From JBFKOL01 sp041628815 (GTDB lineage: Bacteria; Bacteroidota; Bacteroidia; Chitinophagales; Saprospiraceae): 10,213 bases of DNA. Of the stretch, positions 7,317 to 10,213 are shown piece by piece (within the stretch, counting starts at the first letter, position 1; each line of letters starts with the position of its first letter). Location of the stretch: positions 1 through 10,213 of the forward strand of contig JBFKOL010000141.1 of NCBI GenBank assembly GCA_041628815.1, read 5' to 3'. The position numbers were made by a program, and so were the translations under genes. The notes beneath the pieces are model-generated. The model did not search any database and was not told the origin of the DNA. It saw nothing but the letters and a program-made list of their open reading frames with translations.

Positions 7317-8153
7317 TTATTTGATGAAATCGCGGATCAGTTTCAAAACGCGATCATCGTCTTCATTGATGCCGCTGAGTATAGACATATGATCTCTATT
7401 GCTCACTTCAATGGAAGATATGTCACGATTGCCTGTTGCTATCATGGCTTCGGCAAAAGTATTAATCTGTCTTTTTCTCCAGTCTTCGTCTCCATCGGCA
7501 TAGATGAGTAAGATGTTGTCTCTTGTCAGCAAGAGGTGTGGTGTCACGGAGGCTCGAATCCAATCTTTTTGGCTATTACCCCATATCGTCTTGTAGATCG
7601 TATCCCTAGCAATGCGGTCCCTGGCAGTTTCTTCCACATACAGGAAGGGACTAATAAGCACGGCCCCGGATATTTCAGATGATTCAATCCCTTGTGCCCG
7701 CAAATGAGAATGATCGATGGCTAGCAGGGCGGCCAGATAAGCGCCGGCAGAATGACCTCCGACATAGACTTTGTCCGGGTTGCCGCCGTAGGTTTTTATA
7801 TTGTTTATTACCCAAGCGGTTGCTTTGGCCGCGTCGCTTACATGGGACGGATGTTGAAATTCAGGTGACAGTCTGTAGTTGACACTTACCAAGCCTATAC
7901 CAGCATGAGCCAAAAGTTTGCCCAATTCTTCTCCCCAGCTTTTGTTGCCCATGAGTAGCGCACCCCCGTGAAAATAGACGAGAACAGGAACGTTTTTTTC
8001 ATCCTCTGGCATATAGATATCCAGTAGATCCTTGTCTTCTTGGTAGACGGCGTCATCAAGGTAGTCCACGTCATAGGTGGCAATGACCTGCGTATTCCCC
8101 TGGATGGCAATGAATAGTAACGAAAGCAGGATCAGGTACTCGCTTAATTTCAT
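7317..8153 (-). CDS. Secreted alpha/beta hydrolase (carboxylesterase-like)
   Basis: A 278-residue serine hydrolase of the BD-FAE/carboxylesterase (hormone-sensitive-lipase-like) type. A Sec signal (LSEYLILLSLLFIAIQGNTQ) suggests release to the periplasm; there is no lipobox cysteine. The oxyanion-hole motif HGG is at 62-64 (VLVYFHGGALLMG), the nucleophile is S135 in G-H-S-A-G (VYVGGHSAGAYLAALL), the acid is probably D220 or D222 (LLIYADGDED) and the histidine is H255 (SNRDHMSIL). YDVDYLDD..LLDIYMPED before the first strand is usual in this group. Likely chemistry is hydrolysis of short-chain esters; the substrate is unknown. The start lies 22 bp after the stop of the chimeric gene, so co-transcription is likely. 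All catalytic elements are present, so it is complete, in contrast to the hydrolase fragment just upstream. Confidence 0.9.
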   Translation of the reverse strand: MKLSEYLILLSLLFIAIQGNTQVIATYDVDYLDDAVYQEDKDLLDIYMPEDEKNVPVLVYFHGGALLMGNKSWGEELGKLLAHAGIGLVSVNYRLSPEFQHPSHVSDAAKATAWVINNIKTYGGNPDKVYVGGHSAGAYLAALLAIDHSHLRAQGIESSEISGAVLISPFLYVEETARDRIARDTIYKTIWGNSQKDWIRASVTPHLLLTRDNILLIYADGDEDWRKRQINTFAEAMIATGNRDISSIEVSNRDHMSILSGINEDDDRVLKLIRDFIK

Positions 8154-8175
8154 ATTCAGATACTTTTCGCTTGGA

Positions 8176-8535
8176 TTATTTGATGACTTGATGGGTCCAA
8201 TCTAAGATTAGTTTCGCGATTTCTTTCCTCGATTGGCTCAATCCATGGTTGTCATGGCAGGCTACGATTTTGACATTGGGGGATTTTTCATTTTGCAAAG
8301 CTCGATATAGCGGCAAAAGGTACTTGTCAATACTTACAACACCATCACCCCATCCCCTTATGAGCAGGATATCTCTATGATCCAGTTTTCGCTTTTCGTT
8401 CCAATATTTGACCTGTAAGGCGAGAAGAATACCAATCATGACGAGTAGAATTTCACCCGTGGCGTACAATAGATACTTGCCAAGTCGGTTTTCAACAAGT
8501 AATTTTTGGCGGAGTTTTCGGAAGAACTGGATCAT
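8176..8535 (-). CDS. Chimeric ORF: DUF6090 N-terminus fused to C-terminal fragment of an alpha/beta hydrolase
   Basis: 119 residues in two unrelated halves. Residues 1-50 (MIQFFRKLRQKLLVENR, then YATGEILLVMIGILLALQVKYWNEKRK) are a good match to the basic stretch and membrane helix of the DUF6090 genes on either side. From about residue 51 the sequence changes to DILLIRGWGDGVVSIDKYLL, then LPLYRAL..NVKIVACHDNHGLSQSRKEIAKLILDWTHQ. This looks like the last strand-helix part of an alpha/beta hydrolase, with its acid (D64) and histidine (H97) but no nucleophile elbow or oxyanion hole. It does not match the C-terminus of the hydrolase immediately downstream. The likeliest origin is a deletion that joined a DUF6090 gene to a second hydrolase gene in frame, leaving a small membrane-tethered remnant without catalysis. 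It may be a decaying pseudogene. The ATG overlaps the previous gene's TGA (ATGA), an arrangement inherited from an intact pair. Confidence 0.72.
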   Translation of the reverse strand: MIQFFRKLRQKLLVENRLGKYLLYATGEILLVMIGILLALQVKYWNEKRKLDHRDILLIRGWGDGVVSIDKYLLPLYRALQNEKSPNVKIVACHDNHGLSQSRKEIAKLILDWTHQVIK

Positions 8536-9296
8536 CGTGATTCGGGCTGGACTTGTAAGATGGAAAGTATGGTGTCGGTTTGTTCCAGGAGTCGTTGATA
8601 CATATTTTTCAACTGTTGCGATTGATAATACCGGGATGCCAGCAAAGCTGCCAGTTCGCCGTCATCGAGGAACTTTCCGGCATCAATATTCACAGTTTTT
8701 CTCGGGTCATTTTGCAGCACGGTTTTTACGAAGGACCAATCACTGTCATTCTGGAAGAATTCGGGATAATGGCGGTTGATGTAGCTTTCGTATTTGGACT
8801 GTATTTGCTGGTTGGCAATTTGTTCTCGTTCGGCAGCAGATTCGACCAATGCATAATAGTCCTGAATGGCGGTTTGTAATTCAGGACTCAGGTAGGGCAA
8901 TTCATTGGACTGGAGGATGATATCGATAGCATTCCTGTTGGGTTTGAAACGGTGTTCCAGCATGAGTTTGCCGAGGTATTTTTTCAGTTGGTTGTCCACC
9001 GGGATAATGGTTTGCATCTGGAGTAAGGCAGAATCGGCATAATTGAATTGTTCAGTCATGTTGTCAATGGACTCAATCAATTGCAACTGATCAGCTGTAA
9101 TATTTTCACGGAGGATGGTGATGTGGTCATCGATGGATTGATTGATTTTTTTTGTCTCATTCCAATTATTGATCTGTAAGGCGATCAGTATTCCGACCAC
9201 GACCAGGAAGATTTCACCAATGGCGTATAGCAGGTAGGTTGTGACTTTATTTTCAGACAGCATTTTTTGCCTGATTTTTCGAAGGAAGTGGATCAT
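8532..9296 (-). CDS. DUF6090 family membrane protein (copy 2)
   Basis: A 254-residue protein with the DUF6090 N-terminus: basic MIHFLRKIRQKMLSENK, a single membrane helix YAIGEIFLVVVGILIALQ (about 24-41) and NNWNETKK. The remainder is predicted helical and largely charged (INQSIDDHITILRENITADQ; a glutamine-rich C-terminus YQSQQLKNMYQRLLEQ), consistent with a coiled-coil domain outside the membrane. It differs clearly from copy 1 after residue 50, so the two are old paralogues rather than a recent duplication. It starts 11 bp after the stop of the receiver gene and its TGA overlaps the ATG of the chimera, so it should be translated from the same message as the two-component system. The function of the family is unknown; this position raises the possibility of a link to signalling but does not prove it. 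Confidence 0.9.
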   Translation of the reverse strand: MIHFLRKIRQKMLSENKVTTYLLYAIGEIFLVVVGILIALQINNWNETKKINQSIDDHITILRENITADQLQLIESIDNMTEQFNYADSALLQMQTIIPVDNQLKKYLGKLMLEHRFKPNRNAIDIILQSNELPYLSPELQTAIQDYYALVESAAEREQIANQQIQSKYESYINRHYPEFFQNDSDWSFVKTVLQNDPRKTVNIDAGKFLDDGELAALLASRYYQSQQLKNMYQRLLEQTDTILSILQVQPESR

Positions 9297-9307
9297 GGAC
9301 TTCTGTG

Positions 9308-9682
9308 TTAAGCTGTCTCCAACAACTTGTCCTTCAGCGTTCCGAAATCCACGGGTTTGGTCAGAAAGTCGTCAGCGCCCAGTTCCATGGCCTTTTGATA
9401 GTTTTCATCATCGCCATACGCGGTGATCATCATGACAATGGGTGCTGGGTCGTGCGGTTGCTGTTTGATATGACGGAGCAACTCAAGACCACTCATACCG
9501 GGCATATTAATATCCGATAATATGAGTATGGCTTCCTGTGCACTTTCATCCAGGTAGTTCAATGCCTCTTCTCCGGAGAAGGCAAAAGCGAACTCCATTT
9601 CACCACGCCGTATTTCTTTACGGAATTTTTGCTGAAAGAGGATTTGCACGTCACGTTCGTCGTCTACAACGAGAATTTTCAT
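9308..9682 (-). CDS. Stand-alone response regulator receiver (CheY-like)
   Basis: A 124-residue single REC domain. The acidic pocket is D7/D8 (MKILVVDDERD), the phosphoacceptor is D57 (ILSDINMPGMSGLEL), the switch threonine is T87 (MMITAYGDD) and the conserved lysine is K109 (DFLTKPVD). All signature residues for phosphorylation are present. There is no DNA-binding or enzymatic output domain, so it must act through protein contacts, as CheY or phosphorelay intermediates do. The kinase gene ends 6 bp upstream, so the two are almost certainly a cognate pair. Its own target is unknown; the DUF6090 gene 11 bp downstream is the nearest candidate, which is inference. Cytoplasmic. Confidence 0.95.
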   Translation of the reverse strand: MKILVVDDERDVQILFQQKFRKEIRRGEMEFAFAFSGEEALNYLDESAQEAILILSDINMPGMSGLELLRHIKQQPHDPAPIVMMITAYGDDENYQKAMELGADDFLTKPVDFGTLKDKLLETA

Positions 9683-9688
9683 ATTCGG

Positions 9689-10213
9689 TTAGTTTAGTGG
9701 TAATTGAATGGTAAATGTCGTACCCTTTCCTGTTTCTGTGTGCATGTGTATTTTTCCCTGGTGTGCTTTGATGATGTCGTAGCTGATTGAAAGGCCAAGT
9801 CCGGTTCCTGACCCCGTAGGTTTGGTCGTAAAGAACGGTTGAAAGATTTTGTTTTTGATTGTTTCGGGGATCCCGGTACCATTATCGCTTACTGTGATCT
9901 GGATATTTCCATTTTTTAGCTTTGTCTCGATGCTGACTTTAGGTTTGTATTCTTCATGAGTTTTATGGTCTACATCAGAATTGTTCATCCGGATTCTATC
10001 TGCACAAGCGTGAAAAGCATTGGTGATCAGATTTAACAGGACTCTTCCCATTTCCTGAGGGGCAATTTCTATGAATGGCAAATTTTTATCAAAAATAGTC
10101 TCCAAACCCACATTGAAAGAAGGGTCCATAGCCCGCAGCCCGTGGTAAGCGAGACGCAGGTATTCATCGCAGATCGCGTTGAGGTCCGTTTTCTCACGCT
10201 CACCGCTGCTTCC
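9689..10213 (-). CDS. Sensor histidine kinase, catalytic C-terminus (cut by right edge)
   Basis: The frame is open from the right edge to the stop at 9689, giving 174 visible residues; the gene's start is outside the window and the internal ATG at 10129 is not the true start. The visible part is the HATPase_c domain. The N box lies in NLITNAFHAC, the G1 box is DNGTGIP, the F box is FQPFFTTK and the G2 box is TGSGTGLGLS, ending in a typical FTIQLPLN. The stretch EYLRLAYHGLRA just before the internal Met belongs to the region between the dimerisation helices and the ATPase fold. The phospho-accepting histidine and the sensor part are not visible, so the signal cannot be inferred. It autophosphorylates with ATP and should pass phosphate to the receiver encoded 6 bp downstream. 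Confidence 0.95.
   Translation of the reverse strand, partial: GSSGEREKTDLNAICDEYLRLAYHGLRAMDPSFNVGLETIFDKNLPFIEIAPQEMGRVLLNLITNAFHACADRIRMNNSDVDHKTHEEYKPKVSIETKLKNGNIQITVSDNGTGIPETIKNKIFQPFFTTKPTGSGTGLGLSISYDIIKAHQGKIHMHTETGKGTTFTIQLPLN

Noticed and set aside
6967..7392. Small ORFs reading through the repeat array (minus 6967-7173, plus 7201-7392)
   Set aside because: Their N-terminal sequence (for example PSGTKYS) is only the repeat unit translated, and the remainder overlaps confident genes in other frames. They are artefacts of the repeats.

Overview
The window looks like a chromosomal segment from a Bacteroidota bacterium of the Cytophagia/Saprospiria kind. Pointers to this are three genes with a DUF6090-type membrane N-terminus, several lipobox-bearing (SPII) periplasmic proteins, a Sde182-type nucleoside-hydrolase-like secreted protein, and starts without recognisable Shine-Dalgarno sequences. 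The genus cannot be told from the sequence. All eleven supportable genes read on the minus strand, so transcription runs from the right edge to the left edge.

Layout in transcription order (right to left). A sensor histidine kinase, cut by the right edge, is followed 6 bp later by a stand-alone CheY-like receiver. After 11 bp comes a DUF6090 membrane protein, which overlaps by 4 bp (ATGA) a short chimeric gene. The chimera joins a DUF6090 membrane N-terminus to what looks like the last third of a different alpha/beta hydrolase. After 22 bp follows a complete secreted alpha/beta hydrolase. These five genes are packed tightly enough to be one operon. Next is a secreted DUF1593/Sde182 nucleoside-hydrolase-like protein with no ATG or GTG start, then another DUF6090 gene. 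The left part holds an Amidohydro_2-type lipoprotein, a PD40/WD40-like beta-propeller lipoprotein and a large amidohydrolase lipoprotein with a C-terminal TPR-like extension. The N-terminal half of a class I SAM-dependent O-methyltransferase runs off the left edge.

The most notable non-coding structure is a pair of repeat arrays in the two ~200 bp gaps on either side of the Sde182-type gene. Both carry the motif TTTCGTACCTGACGGCACG in the same orientation (five copies in all) with a 54-55 bp period. Parts of the intervening sequence are also conserved, and both arrays open with a degenerate half unit, so they are two copies of one tandem-repeat element (two and three units). The core folds into a stem-loop better on the minus strand (G.U wobble) than on the plus strand (A/C mismatch), which is the direction of transcription of the neighbours.

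Working together: the left three genes plausibly form an envelope-associated hydrolase/binding group, and the right block pairs a two-component system with small membrane proteins of unknown role. No RNA genes, transposase, integrase or CRISPR array were seen. No stretch longer than about 200 bases lacks a gene.
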